A stretch of 64,000 nt of DNA from Parastagonospora avenae f. sp. tritici 18332-5 (taxonomy: Eukaryota > Ascomycota > Dothideomycetes > Pleosporales > Phaeosphaeriaceae): positions 186,001-250,000 of the forward strand of contig JAFJTR010000015.1 in assembly GCA_022559985.1 (NCBI GenBank), in the 5' to 3' direction. Numbering within the stretch: the stretch's first letter is position 1; every line of letters starts with the position of its first letter. Positions 35,430 to 45,989 of this stretch are shown piece by piece. Below the pieces are notes generated by a model. That model made no database searches and was not told the origin of the DNA. It worked only from the letters and a program-made list of their open reading frames with translations. The position numbers and the translations under genes were made by a program.

Positions 35430-35999
35430 ATGCTCGCCAAAGCACTGCGTACCCATTACGGAATTAAACACCTACACAACGACATGAAAGGCTCCAAACT
35501 AGAGCTCGACAAAATCAAGACACTGACAACACCAACAAAGGACCCGGCATGGACGAAGAAACGTAAAGAAATCATTGAGAACCTGCAAGGCATTCACATG
35601 GCTGCGTACCACGACACTGCGGTATACGATCCCATTCGTATCATGCAAATGGAAAGACTTGCCATACGTACCGTCAACAATTTGCTCGAAGAAGACAACC
35701 GGCGCGATTTCTTCATACAGGGATTCTACCATGGGCCACGATCAGCAGGGCATCAGCGTTTGCATGCGCATCTGGCCAAGACACCGGCCGAGAGACTATG
35801 GCGGATGTCTGTAATAGTCAGGACAGCGGTGTGCTGGAATCTGAGTAAAGAGATTTTAGACCATGGATTACGGCCGGATTGCAGCGACGCGAAAGCGGTT
35901 TTGGAGGAAGCGTATGACGTAGTGGCTATGATGAGGGTGATGCCTACAGAAGCACCACAATCTGGCTACTTGTGTTGGTTTTATTCTTTATTGATGTGA
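35430..35999 (+). CDS. Small hypothetical protein, member of a three-copy family
   Basis: Intact single-exon frame of 189 aa from an ATG in good context to TGA 35997-35999. It has no signal peptide. The C-terminal half (AERLWRMSVIVRTAVCWNL..EILDHGL, then a charged linker and AYDVVAMM) resembles the relic just upstream and, more loosely, the 163-aa gene at 44694 (YKFLVSLAIKWEVGYDEIL). It is probably helical. I do not recognise any domain. Its end is 32 bp from the convergent end of HIS3. Confidence 0.55.
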   Translation: MLAKALRTHYGIKHLHNDMKGSKLELDKIKTLTTPTKDPAWTKKRKEIIENLQGIHMAAYHDTAVYDPIRIMQMERLAIRTVNNLLEEDNRRDFFIQGFYHGPRSAGHQRLHAHLAKTPAERLWRMSVIVRTAVCWNLSKEILDHGLRPDCSDAKAVLEEAYDVVAMMRVMPTEAPQSGYLCWFYSLLM

Positions 36000-36031
36000 T
36001 TACTATCTTGAATCTTGTAGTGTCCCAGCTC

Positions 36032-36736
36032 TTAGTAAAGCACGCCCTTCGTACTCCTAACCTCGCCCTCCCACTGCTTAACTACCGTCGTCGCGTGTCT
36101 AATAGCGATCGCAAGTGCCTTGAACGCACTTTCCGCTCGATGGTGATCATTCTCTCCCCTTATACAATCAACATGTAGCGTCGTGCCACTCGCTTGCGCA
36201 AAGCTCTGCATGCAATGCGGAATCATCTCACAGCTCAGGTCGCCAATCTTCTCCCTCTTCAGACCCAGCTCAATAACACTGTATGGTCGGTTTGAAAGAT
36301 CAATGACGGCTCGTGACAGCGCCTCGTCAAGAGGTGCGTATGCGTGTCCGAATCGTGCTAGACCTGTTGATCCCTGCAATGCGTTCTTGAACGCTGTGCC
36401 CAGTGCCAAGCATGCATCTTCACTGGTGTGATGGTCGTCAATGTGGAGGTCGCCCTTGCATCTTATCCGCAGACTCCAGCCTGCGTGCTTTGCGAGGGCG
36501 TGGAGCATGTGGTCGAGGAAGCCGATGCCGGTGTCGACGTTGATCTCCTGGCTGTTGGATTTTTGTGTGGCATGGTCTTTCTCGACCTTCTCGCCTTCAC
36601 CATTGAGGCTTTTCTTGTCGAGAGCGTCCCAGAAGTCGGATTGTTGGTAGGCTTCGAGTTCGCCTCCGTCGAGGTTGATGGAGACTTGGATTTTGGTCTC
36701 GTTGGTGTCGCGGTTGAGGCAAGCGGTACGCGGCAT
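36032..36736 (-). CDS. HIS3: Imidazoleglycerol-phosphate dehydratase
   Basis: Dehydrates imidazole-glycerol phosphate to imidazole-acetol phosphate in histidine synthesis; a cytosolic Mn-dependent enzyme that forms a 24-mer. Single exon, 234 aa. Metal-binding signatures are both present: GFLDHMLHALAKHAGW followed by HIDDHHTSEDA in the first half, and CIRGENDHHRAESAFKAL in the second, matching the family's internal duplication. The start is the only ATG near MPRTACLNRDTNETKIQ, which aligns with fungal N-termini. It is divergent from RPC19 over 346 bp. Confidence 0.97.
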   Translation of the reverse strand: MPRTACLNRDTNETKIQVSINLDGGELEAYQQSDFWDALDKKSLNGEGEKVEKDHATQKSNSQEINVDTGIGFLDHMLHALAKHAGWSLRIRCKGDLHIDDHHTSEDACLALGTAFKNALQGSTGLARFGHAYAPLDEALSRAVIDLSNRPYSVIELGLKREKIGDLSCEMIPHCMQSFAQASGTTLHVDCIRGENDHHRAESAFKALAIAIRHATTVVKQWEGEVRSTKGVLY

Positions 36737-37082
36737 TGTGGCGGTCGTGGCTTCTTCTGTGACTTCGTGCGGCAGGAAAGGTGTGTTTTTGTGTTGGATT
36801 GGTTGGTGGATGGTTCAATTGCTTGATATGATGTCAAAGTGTAGTGAACAAAAAGTTCGAGACGACGGAATCAGAGGGGCTTGGATGTACCCCACGCCCC
36901 ACGTCACGGGTCTTGGCACATAGGGCTGAAAAAGTGACCAACCGCCGAATCGCCGAACGAAAGCTTGCAGCTAAATTTTTTGACATCGCAAAGTCGCGCG
37001 CAATCTCTCTCACCCGAAGTAATTGCAAAGGAGCCAGTATAGTGCGGCTAAAATAAGCAAGAGTAAGGAAATATTTCGCAAA
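36737..37082. promoter_or_regulatory. Bidirectional promoter region HIS3/RPC19
   Basis: 346 bp separate the two divergent start codons. I do not see a clear TGACTCA-type general amino-acid control site, which would have been expected for HIS3. Confidence 0.5.
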
Positions 37083-37637
37083 ATGCCAGGCGCGACGGAA
37101 GAAAATGCGACCATAGCGATCGTGGATCCTACTTCGGCAACTGGAGAGGAGATTGACGCATCGGTTGATCGCGACAGGATACGCGTGGTACGTGTGTCAG
37201 TTCGTCTTACAGAAACAGTTTTACTAAACAGGCGCAGCTATCTGGAGCGACTGAGACCGCTGCATCATTTCAGATCGATGGCGAGGACCACACGCTAGGT
37301 AACGCGCTTCGATACATTATCCACAAGAAGTATGTTCGAGTTCCCATATCTTCTGCATCACATGTAAAGTGGCTAATATCATATACAGCCCTGACGTTGA
37401 GTTCTGTGGTTACTCAATTCCCCACCCATCGGAGGCCAAGATGAACTTGCGCATCCAGACATACGGTAAGCTTTGCCCGTTTCGAAAGTTTGAGCCCCTT
37501 TGCTGACTGGAATAGATGGCGTCAGTGTATATTCTGTGCTTGAGAAGGGTCTTGAAGATTTAATGGCCATGTGCGACGTGGTTGAGGAGAAGTTCAAGGT
37601 CTCAAGGGACGACTTTGTCAACCAGATGCAGGAGTGA
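37083..37637 (+). CDS. RPC19: RNA polymerases I and III subunit AC19
   Basis: Partner of AC40 in the alpha-like assembly platform shared by Pol I and Pol III. Four exons: 37083-37187, 37232-37329, 37389-37465, 37516-37637, giving 133 aa with all phases consistent. The alpha-like L domain is plain: FQIDGEDHTLGNALRYIIHK, then VEFCGYSIPHPSE and MNLRIQTYDG. The C-terminal helix runs EKGLEDLMAMCDVVEEKF. Introns are 44-59 nt with TACTAAAC, GCTAAT and GCTGAC branch sites. Its 3' end converges on NDUFA6. Confidence 0.97.
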
Positions 37638-37764
37638 GCGTATCCAAACATTGCATTATAGGCGTTCAATGGTAGCATGGAATGGCGCAAAGGAAGGAAA
37701 TGGTATTGTCTTTGCTATATACATGCTTCTGCTCTCCAATGTCTCGCTCTCTGTTCGGGGCTGG

Positions 37765-38473
37765 TCTAGTTGCGGCCCTGTACAATGCATCAGTATAGCT
37801 CTCTTGCTCAGATGGATGGAAACTAACCTCCAGGAAACCGTTGATAAAGTTGCTCGGCAGTTTTGCCTTTGGTTCTTCTTCGGCGCGGAAGTATTTGAGC
37901 ACGTGTGATGTCTGCTTCCAGAAATTCAGGGTTTCCTGATAGCGTGTCAGCTCTATAGTCTTCCAAGAAGCTCAACTTTCGGCAAGAGAGGTCATACCTG
38001 GTATTCCTGGTGACTGGAGAAGAGTAGCACATCCACCGTCCGTAGTTGATTCACGTATCTATGCCGCTCGAATTCTTGTCGTATCTTCGTCCGTAAGGTG
38101 GAAACGGGCAGGTTCAGCGAGTACATGGTCTGGACCTCGGGAGCCTGTATGAACGAGTTAGCCATCGTTTGTCCCATGTTGTCTTGAAGCTCTCTCGCTC
38201 CCCTTGGGAGCTCCCGTGTCTTCCGGATCGCGTGGACCCATACACTTCGCGAGACACAAGTTCCGGGAATGAAGTCGCGAGACAAGCCCGTAGAAGAGAG
38301 ACGTGACATACCGACCGTACCCAGTCTCGGTAGCTGTGAATGACCCTCCTCTTCGCATCGTTCCAGTTGACCGCTGTGCCAGCATTAGCGCTTCAGAGTC
38401 CCCAATGCTTCATTGTGATTGCGTGCATACATGAGCGCGTGCGCTGGGCGAGGTAGGTGGGGTTGATGACCAT
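37765..38473 (-). CDS. NDUFA6: NADH:ubiquinone oxidoreductase LYR subunit NDUFA6 (B14/14.8 kDa)
   Basis: Accessory subunit of mitochondrial complex I that binds the acyl carrier protein. Five exons: 38473-38431, 38373-38312, 38144-37998, 37935-37828, 37776-37765, giving 123 aa; every phase fits. Family signatures: AKRRVIHSYRDWVRS (the LYR-type motif region), APEVQTMYSLNLPVS, RTKIRQEFERHRYV and FINGFLEGRN at the end. The last exon is just 12 nt (Gly-Arg-Asn-stop), following a GTTAGT donor. The gene is divergent from BUD31 over 260 bp. Confidence 0.95.
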
Positions 38474-38733
38474 TTTTGCGGTGTTGGTGAGCTCGAAGGT
38501 GTCCTGGAGCTTGACCTGCCGTGACGATGCGGGCTCGGGTGGAGGTTCGCCAAGCCTCACGTTAGCGCGGTTTCTTGGTGAGGCGCATGCGTAAAGTTAT
38601 GCGACCAACTTCTGCCCACCAAACACTTGCCTTACAACCACGCCACAACATTAGCTCACAGATAGAATAATTCTGAGGCACTATTCCCGAAACCGAGCCA
38701 AATACCGCATATAAGGCGCCAAGTACAACCAAA
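38474..38733. promoter_or_regulatory. Bidirectional promoter region NDUFA6/BUD31
   Basis: 260 bp between the two divergent start codons. No named site could be assigned. Confidence 0.5.
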
Positions 38734-39233
38734 ATGCCACCAGTCCGAACCGCACGCGCCTCGAAGAAGGCCCCACCGGAGGGCTTCGAGGATATTGAGG
38801 ACACTCTTTTGGAGTTCCAGAACAAGATGAAGGACGCTGAGAACGCATCGCACGAGGGAAAGAAGAAGTACGAAATGACGTGGCCCATCTTCCAGATCAC
38901 TCATCAGCGCTCGCGGTACATCTACGACCTCTACTACGAGAAGGAAGCGATTAGCAAGCAGCTCTACGACTACCTGCTCAAGAATGGATATGCGGATGCT
39001 ATGTTGATAGCAAAGTGGAAGAAGCAGGGCTACGAGAAGGTATGTGGACTCATAAAGAGCTATACTCATACATTGCTGACTTGTACTAGCTTTGTTGCAC
39101 CAGATGCATCCAGACCAAGGAGACCAACTTCCGCTCGACGTGCATCTGCCGAGTCCCGCGCGAACAGCTCAAGGAGAATCAGGATATACAGTGTGTCAAC
39201 TGTGGGTGCCGAGGGTGCGGATCGAGTGACTGA
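38734..39233 (+). CDS. BUD31: Pre-mRNA splicing factor BUD31 (G10, Cwc14)
   Basis: Spliceosome component that sits near the active site in the NTC-related complex. Two exons, 38734-39039 and 39090-39233, separated by a 50-nt intron (GTATGT, GCTGAC, CTAG), giving 149 aa. N-terminal signature PPEGFEDIEDTLLEF, then KYEMTWPIFQITHQRSRYIYD and YDYLLKNGYADAMLI. The second exon holds the zinc-cluster cysteines: LCCTRC, STCICRVP and a CVNCGCRGCGSSD ending. All are conserved features of the G10 family. Confidence 0.97.
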
Positions 39234-39661
39234 GCAAAGAGATGGACGACAAGATTTCCCTAAATCTGGCAAAACAAAAGAGCTGTATGATGCCCTGGCT
39301 GTCGACCAATACGTGACTCCCAAACACTGATATGGGCATCGCAAAATCCAGAAGGAAGACGAGAAGCAGAAAGGTTGGCGAGAATGATACCCCGTCATGG
39401 CAGGATTAAAGTCATGACATGCACAAACAGCACGGATCGATAGGCGGCACAGGGTTCGTCGGTCAGACATAACGTTGCGTTCAGTCGTTAACACGTCTAC
39501 AGATAAGCTACATGAATAAAGTGCAGTGTTTGTGTCAGAAGGACATCTCCTGGGTATGCCTGAACTCCTCAAGCACATTTTAGTGCTTTTTCCTAACGCC
39601 AATAAGAAGCAATCGTACTGCAGTTATACTTTCGTGCAGCCTCATCGAACATACTGCGCCG

Positions 39662-40387
39662 TTAAAGCCTTTGTGGAGTCTCATGATAATGATGGTAGAC
39701 GGGGGGTTTCCATTGGGTGTCCGGATACAGACTGTAATCTGTTCTCAACCGTGCAGAAGGCGGAGGCGGAGGCGAAGGCCAGTACTTTGCCAACGCTGTC
39801 CCCATACTGTGCCGCTTCACCGTGTCGCCACGCTTCAGCCGAAACGGATTGTTGCCGTCGATTGGCGATTCCAGCTCTGCGTCGATGGCCACTTGGTTCT
39901 CAACTGGCGGTGCAAGTCTTGGGAGTTCGATTTTTCTGCTCTTGTTCTCTTTTGCCTCCATTGTCTGCAGGGCTATCGGTTCTGAGAACTGTGCTTCACG
40001 ACGTCCGTCCCTTTCCTCAGGCGCGCTGAACGCCTTCATCTGACACACCTTGCTACTCCCTCTCTGACTTGCAATCGAACTCTTGTAGGACTTCGGGTCT
40101 TTGTCTGGGACCGGCGGTGGCGATCTCAACGTGTGAGGGTGTCTGGGTACAGCTCTCAGTCTCCGGGACCAATAGAGGAACAGAATGCACAGGCCGACTA
40201 GGAAGATGACAAGAGGTATCATGGCGAGTCCAATGATCATGAGGCTGGGCATGTCGCGACCAACCGCATGTGCGGAAGGTGTTGGTGTGACGGTGTCTAT
40301 TTGAGTGTAGACCGTGATTGTAGCGATCGGGGGTTGTGTCGATGCCGGCGTGGTATCGCTGCGCATTGCGAAGCGTAGTGGCGACAT
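39662..40387 (-). CDS. Hypothetical single-pass membrane protein
   Basis: 241 aa from the ATG at 40387 (the frame is open a little further up, but without ATG). A Thr/Pro-rich short outer segment (about residues 10-45) precedes one strong membrane span (SLMIIGLAMIPLVIFLVGLCILFLYW, about residues 50-75 region), then an Arg-rich stop-transfer (SRRLR) and a long, basic, Pro/Ser-rich disordered tail with a PPPPPS run. This layout is common in fungal plasma-membrane proteins of unknown role, but no family is recognised. It is convergent with BUD31. Confidence 0.65.
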   Translation of the reverse strand: MSPLRFAMRSDTTPASTQPPIATITVYTQIDTVTPTPSAHAVGRDMPSLMIIGLAMIPLVIFLVGLCILFLYWSRRLRAVPRHPHTLRSPPPVPDKDPKSYKSSIASQRGSSKVCQMKAFSAPEERDGRREAQFSEPIALQTMEAKENKSRKIELPRLAPPVENQVAIDAELESPIDGNNPFRLKRGDTVKRHSMGTALAKYWPSPPPPPSARLRTDYSLYPDTQWKPPVYHHYHETPQRL

Positions 40388-41726
40388 GATAACCCACAAT
40401 GAAGTAAGGCAACCAGATCGAGTCTCCAAGCTGTACTAGCAGGAAAGACTGGCTGGCCAAATAGGCAGAGTATATCGATAAGAGTCGTATCACAAACGCA
40501 GCTGAACTAAACACAATGCGCGCCAGGCCACCCCCTTAAGTAAACCCGCACAATAAAACAAAAAGAGCACCGCCCGCCTGTTTCCCCATGCTTTGTTTTC
40601 TAGCACACCACCCTCAAGGAACAAGGTCCAGTTCTTGAGGATTACGGACTCCGGTTGGCTCGCCCCATCAGACCTGCTGGGGGTCGAGTCTGTGAAACAT
40701 GAAAACCCATCGACGCGAGTAGTCGACGGCTAGAAAACTTGAGCAAAAGAGCCGGCCAAGCTAGATAAGTTAATGCACGTTCGTTGTGGGAAGCATGCTT
40801 CATTTTTCTCGAACTGCCAGCCGGGTGTTTGGTAGGGTGGGTTTTTGCTTCTTCCGGCGGGTAGTTGTCTAGTCTCAGGCATGGAATATTGACAGAAGGC
40901 CGGCCCCGCATCGTGCCGGCAGATCTTACATGGGGCTGGCGGGACGTTGCTCGGCTTGGGTTCGCTGACTGGCTTGTATACAGTATCTTGGAATCGAGGT
41001 TGTTGGGTCCAAGAGTTCGTGAGTTCCGATGGGTTGGCGCTGGATGCGGTTAGTGTGCATCATTGCTATTTTGGGACGGTGAGGCTGAGTTGGAGTTCAG
41101 CTTGGGTGATGTTGTTGGCAAGGGTGTTTGACTGGACTCATTGTTGGTGGTATGCTTTATTGTTTATTGATTTGATGCTTTGTGGGATGGAGGAAGAGAA
41201 TGAACGCATTTCCTATCTAGATATCGTTGTATGTTTCAAGTGCAGCCGTTGTGAGGCTGGGCTATGCCAGAGTCTAACGAGGATAAATTGTTTTCACGTT
41301 CGCACTGAGACAGTCGTTTTCTGTCATGGCTGGATTGGGGTTTCGTTAGTCCATCGTTTGATATTCAAGAGTTGTGGAGTTGACATCTCGTGTTGGGCGT
41401 GGAGATGTGCCGCTAGACAGGGATCGCGATACGATAATGCGATAACGGCGGGAGGAGCTTCAACCTCCAACAATAATTTGAGGGACGAGCCAGAGTCACT
41501 CGTAGGGCGTCGGACGCCAATTAACTGAGTAATAGAAGCTGTAGAAATCTGTAGGCTTCAATCGTATGTCCACGTTTTCTTCCTGTCTCCATTACACACC
41601 GCAGAGCACAGCAACTCAATAATTTTGTGAGCTGAGGACTGCGTCATACCAACAAAACTTCCTTTTTGCGCGGCACTCTGACCTGGCTTCGGCAGATCGA
41701 TTGTGGTCTCAGCTCTTGCAAGCATC
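40388..41726. other. Intergenic
   Basis: 1.3 kb with no gene I accept. A 193-codon frame at 40947-41528 is unusually rich in Trp and Cys and looks like chance. No motif was recognised near the ArgJ start. Confidence 0.5.
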
Positions 41727-43127
41727 ATGTCCCTCACTCGGCCGCACCCGCGACTCCTCTCTCGGACGAACCGAATCTTTTCGTCGCAAGTGCGATACTA
41801 CGCTGCGCCTGGCGAAGGTACTATCCCCGCAGCCAAGAAGAAATATGTTCCAACGAGCGGCACATACCCACTTGGCTTCAAGGCTGGAAGCGCACATGTT
41901 GGCGTGAAGGCGTCAAACACGCGTTTTGACGATCTCGCCCTGATCGCATCGGACACGCCATGCGCCGGTGCCGCAGTGTTTACCACCAACAAGTTCCAAG
42001 CGGCGCCCGTGATAGTTAGCAGGGATATGCTGAAGAAGAGGAAAGGCGAAGGTGTCAGGGCAGTAATTGTGAATTCAGGTTGCGCAAATGCTGTGACTGG
42101 CCGTGGTGGCATTGAAGATGCGATATCTATGGGCAAAGAGACAGACCAATGTTTTGTCAAGGACAATAATGGCGAAGACGACGGACAAGGCAGTCGAAGT
42201 GTTGTCATGAGTACTGGTGTCATTGGACAGCGATTACCCATACAGAAGATCACATCGAAGATACCCACGGCATACTACAACCTCGGAAGTACCCATGACC
42301 ACTGGCTAGCGACGGCCAGGGCGATATGCACCACCGACACTTTCCCCAAACTCGTCTCTCGATCGTTCCGTCTCCCAAGCAGCCAAGAAGAATACCATAT
42401 CGCCGGTATGACGAAAGGCGCGGGCATGATCCACCCCAACATGGCCACCCTGCTGGGAATTATCTGCACGGATGCACCAGTCGCAGCAGGCCCACTACAG
42501 ACAGCGCTTAAGTCCGCCATTACGAAGTCTTTCAATTCAATCTCGATCGACGGTGACACATCGACCAACGACACAGTCGCACTCCTCGCGAATGGAGCGG
42601 CAGGTGGCCACAGCATCACATCAACCTCGTCCGAAGACTTCCAGGCATTCCAGAAGACGTTGACGGAGTTTGCCATCGATCTCGCCAAGCTCGTCGTCCG
42701 CGACGGCGAAGGTGCAACCAAATTCGTCACCATCCGCGTCACAAACGCCGCGACATACCAGGACGCCCACAAAGTCGCTTCGACGATCGCCCGCTCGCCT
42801 CTTGTCAAGACCGCGCTCTACGGCAAAGACGCAAACTGGGGCCGCATCTTGTGCGCGACTGGCTACGCTGAGGGCGTGGACTCTGTCATCCCCGAGGAAA
42901 CGAGCGTGAGCTTCGTGCCTACGGATGGCAGTGAGGAGCTGAAGTTGCTCGTTCGCGGGGAGCCGGAGCAGATGGATGAAACCCGCGCGGCCAAGATTCT
43001 GGAAGCTGAGGATTTGGAGATTAATGTGAGGTTGAGCGAGAACAAGGGGTATAAGGAGGAGGCGGTGTTTTGGACGTGCGATTTCAGTCATGAGTATGTG
43101 ACTATTAATGGTGACTATAGGACATAG
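41727..43127 (+). CDS. ARG7: Bifunctional glutamate N-acetyltransferase / ornithine acetyltransferase (ArgJ)
   Basis: Mitochondrial enzyme of the arginine acetyl cycle: moves acetyl from N-acetylornithine to glutamate and, in bifunctional forms, also uses acetyl-CoA. Single exon, 466 aa from the first ATG at 41727, with a mitochondrial presequence (SLTRPHPRLLSRTNRIFSS). The self-cleavage site is clear: KGAGMIHPNMATLL, cut before Thr241, which becomes the nucleophile of the beta chain. Other signatures are VNSGCANA, STGVIGQRLP and YGKDANWGRI, and the C-terminus ends near HEYVTINGDYRT. Expected length for the family. Confidence 0.97.
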   Translation: MSLTRPHPRLLSRTNRIFSSQVRYYAAPGEGTIPAAKKKYVPTSGTYPLGFKAGSAHVGVKASNTRFDDLALIASDTPCAGAAVFTTNKFQAAPVIVSRDMLKKRKGEGVRAVIVNSGCANAVTGRGGIEDAISMGKETDQCFVKDNNGEDDGQGSRSVVMSTGVIGQRLPIQKITSKIPTAYYNLGSTHDHWLATARAICTTDTFPKLVSRSFRLPSSQEEYHIAGMTKGAGMIHPNMATLLGIICTDAPVAAGPLQTALKSAITKSFNSISIDGDTSTNDTVALLANGAAGGHSITSTSSEDFQAFQKTLTEFAIDLAKLVVRDGEGATKFVTIRVTNAATYQDAHKVASTIARSPLVKTALYGKDANWGRILCATGYAEGVDSVIPEETSVSFVPTDGSEELKLLVRGEPEQMDETRAAKILEAEDLEINVRLSENKGYKEEAVFWTCDFSHEYVTINGDYRT

Positions 43128-43257
43128 GGAGTCATCCAATCAAAGGGAACACACCACTGTGATTAACGAAGCTCAACTCGAAGTGTGTAATACTCAAACT
43201 GTTCCCTGTCACACAACATGTTTACTCGCAATGCTTTACAGATATTCGTTTGATTGA

Positions 43258-43779
43258 TTATTTACTTGGCTGTGCCCTTACAGTGATACCAATAGCAATA
43301 TCGTACGCATCGTTGAATTGACTGGGCATCTGGTCATGCACTTCAAGTGCGTCTTGAAAAACCCTCCTGGCTTGCACTTTGTATTCTTTTGGGTCTTTGC
43401 TTTCGTTCTCCACGAACAGAGGATTTTAGATGGCAGCTGAAATGACTTGAATTGCCCATGCCTCCCACTGGTTTGGGGCATTGTTTAAAACATTTACATT
43501 CCAAGTTTGGCAATTCACGCCGCCCACCGATACAGGTTTAGCTGTCTTCTCAAAGTCGTCCGCGATATTGGCTGTCTTTGTGTCGGCCTTACATAATGTG
43601 ATGAAGAATTTGACGATTTTAGCATTCAAATCGTCAACCTCCGTGTCATGGCGATCCTTTCCAGTCGGAATGGATTTCCAGATTGCAATAATTAGGTTTT
43701 TGGGTAAATTATTAGGGGTATCTTTGTTCTTCTCTTGTATCTGCGCAAGCGTCTGGAAGTTTTTAGGGAACGTCGGCAT
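43258..43779 (-). pseudogene. Small hypothetical gene interrupted by in-frame TAA
   Basis: An ATG at 43779 opens 117 codons to TAA at 43426-43428; the same frame then runs on for 55 more sense codons to TAA at 43258-43260. The downstream part is regular, charged and helical (FVENESKDPKEYKVQARRVF), so it looks like true coding sequence. TAA would follow from CAA by C-to-T at CpA. If the stop is natural, a 117-aa protein would remain. No signal peptide, no family recognised. It is convergent with ArgJ. Confidence 0.5.
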
Positions 43780-44693
43780 AGTTGGCGTGATGTAGTTGAT
43801 ATAGTGATGGGATAGGAATTTTGTATGTAGCAGCTGCGTAATCGAAGACGAGTATAAATTATATGCGGAGGGGATATGATATGGTGGATTTTATACTGTG
43901 GCAGCCATGTAGTCATGGAGTAGCGAGGACATAGAACGACTCACGGTGAGCATGACACGTAAAGCACGGTTGCCATCAACTGGACTCGTCCTCTCATCAA
44001 GCTACCCTGAAATGACGGTAGGTTTCAATGATGTCTGTCATGGATTACTGCGAGAATACCAGAATCGAAACAAAAACATTGGTGCGTGGTGATGCCACTC
44101 AGTCGCTACGCGCTGCATGAATTGTGAGTAGGCAATTTCGTAACATCTTTTTCTTGTCTGCGTAGTTATGCTAAGTACCAATGCCATGGTTCGTGTGACG
44201 AGTACAAGTGCACTGACGGTTGGAGAACGTGGTACCGTCCGCGAAATCTTAAAAGGTCTTATCACATCAGGACGCCGGGGACTCGTCTATCTGTATGAAT
44301 GGCTTACTACAAATTGAAAAATGCCAATGTTACAAATGTATTTCTTTACCCAGAAACCTGATCTACCATGTAATTAATCCAAACCTCGATGAAGGCGTCC
44401 CGGTAAACCCGCCTCTTTCGTCGTGCGAACCGCAAGTACCCTCATATTCCTCTTGTACAATGATGTGTTAGAGGAGTCACTATTCAGAGATCAGATCTCG
44501 TCGCGCACAGTGTGATCAATCCATTCACGCAAAACGTGTTTACGTGACGTAAGAAGCACGGTTGCACAGTGTCAAGTCACTCACTATCCCTACCAATGAC
44601 TCGACATACAGAACAGTCACCGTGTTTAATTTTGTACAATAGATTTACAATTTTACAACCCTACAATTTCCAATACCAGTTACACCTCACAGA
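43780..44693. other. Intergenic
   Basis: No gene supported in this 0.9 kb. AT-rich, with short frames only. Confidence 0.45.
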
Positions 44694-45185
44694 ATGGAAT
44701 CCATCTCAACGCAACGACCAGAAACGCCCGCAGAGTGTGAATATGACAAGTGGCATTTGGCCGAGACGTTAAAACAATACTGGAAGTTGACCTGCACGAC
44801 AACTTACGTCTATCCCGACGATACAGCTGAACTGATCCGGGAGGAGCTGTACATGACGTTCGAGACTGGTGCGGACCAAGCTAAATCCGACCTTATGGAG
44901 CAATATTCTGAGGATAGAGGTATTGATTGTATTAAGATCAGACATACACAAAACGTGTACGTCTATAAGTTTCTGGTCTCCCTAGCCATCAAGTGGGAGG
45001 TCGGCTATGATGAGATTCTCAAGGATGTGTACAAGAACTCTGAGTCAGGGGGAGAGTTACTGAAAGAGGCCTGGATAGAAGAGATCGACTATCTGCGCGT
45101 TCGTTTAGTGGGTATTATGTCAAAAGCCAAAGAAGATTGGAAGGCATTGGAAGTAACTCTGGAAGCCCTGAGCACGAAGAGCTAA
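44694..45185 (+). CDS. Small hypothetical protein, family-related to 35430-35999
   Basis: Intact frame of 163 aa from ATG to TAA. It is acidic, helical and has no signal peptide or membrane span. The central VYVYKFLVSLAIKWEVGYDE segment and the following KDVYKNSESGGELLKEAW loosely match the core of the 35430 gene and its relic, suggesting a dispersed family of about 160-190 aa. No known domain was recognised. Confidence 0.5.
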   Translation: MESISTQRPETPAECEYDKWHLAETLKQYWKLTCTTTYVYPDDTAELIREELYMTFETGADQAKSDLMEQYSEDRGIDCIKIRHTQNVYVYKFLVSLAIKWEVGYDEILKDVYKNSESGGELLKEAWIEEIDYLRVRLVGIMSKAKEDWKALEVTLEALSTKS

Positions 45186-45989
45186 GTACGAGATGCTCTA
45201 GGTCGATGGAATACAATGGAAGGAATTGGGCGAATGAGTGACAAGGTACGATTACTTATCATTATATCGATTGAGCATTTTCATTAATTAAGTTTCCGAC
45301 TACATCTGTGAACCCACTTAGGGTATTCTCAGCTCTACTGCGATTCCCTGGTGAACAGCCATCCCTCAAACTATAAATGAAAGTCGTAGAAATCTTGAGC
45401 TCTTTACAGAACAGACCAAGAAAGCAATGACAGCGAGAACAGTATAGGCAAATATTAGCAGCAATAGGAGCGGGTAGGTAGCAATTTCACTCCTTCTAGT
45501 AAACAGACGTCTCAACAACCAAGCCTAAACAAGCTTTTCAAGCAAGCCGACGACCTGTCAGCAAGCCTAACAATCAAGCTTCTCTTATAGTAAAATCCTA
45601 ACAATTAAGCTTCTAGAGGTAGGCTTGCTTAGTAGCTTGTAAGTACTTGTTAGGGCACGTGCACGATGCAGTGAAGAAAAAAGGTTACGTAGAGCACTAC
45701 GTATGTCAAATGTGATATGATCTTGAATGGAGTTGATTGTACTCTTTTTTACGTGAAGGTACTCCGGAGGTCTATATAGTCTGATCCGGGTCGGGCCGAA
45801 GTAGTGTTGAGTTAGTTTGTTGAGTACCGTTGGATAGCCGATCTGACTATCGATACCCGTGACCCCACCACCGACACCGGTGATCCTACCAATACCGGTG
45901 ATCCTATACCTTCTATCTGAAACCTAGCTTGCTTGTTAACATCTCTGCTAGTATATTGAAAACGACAAACACTTTTTGAAATAACGAAG
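45186..45989. other. Intergenic with inverted-repeat element
   Basis: No gene. It holds the inverted-repeat element at 45521-45655 and a short direct repeat near 45877-45909 in which ACCGGTGATCCTA occurs twice. Confidence 0.5.
45521..45655. repeat. MITE-like inverted-repeat element
   Basis: Left arm 45521-45548 (AAGCCTAAACAAGC...CAAGCAAGCC) is an imperfect reverse complement of the right arm 45618-45655 (GGCTTGCTT...AGCTTGT...TTAGG). Between them a unit like CCTAACAATTAAGCTTCT occurs twice. No coding sequence inside. A target-site duplication is not clear. Confidence 0.5.

Noticed and set aside
40947..41528. 193-codon plus-strand frame upstream of ArgJ
   Set aside because: Begins without a good ATG context, is extremely rich in Trp and Cys, has no motif and no fitting introns; likely chance.
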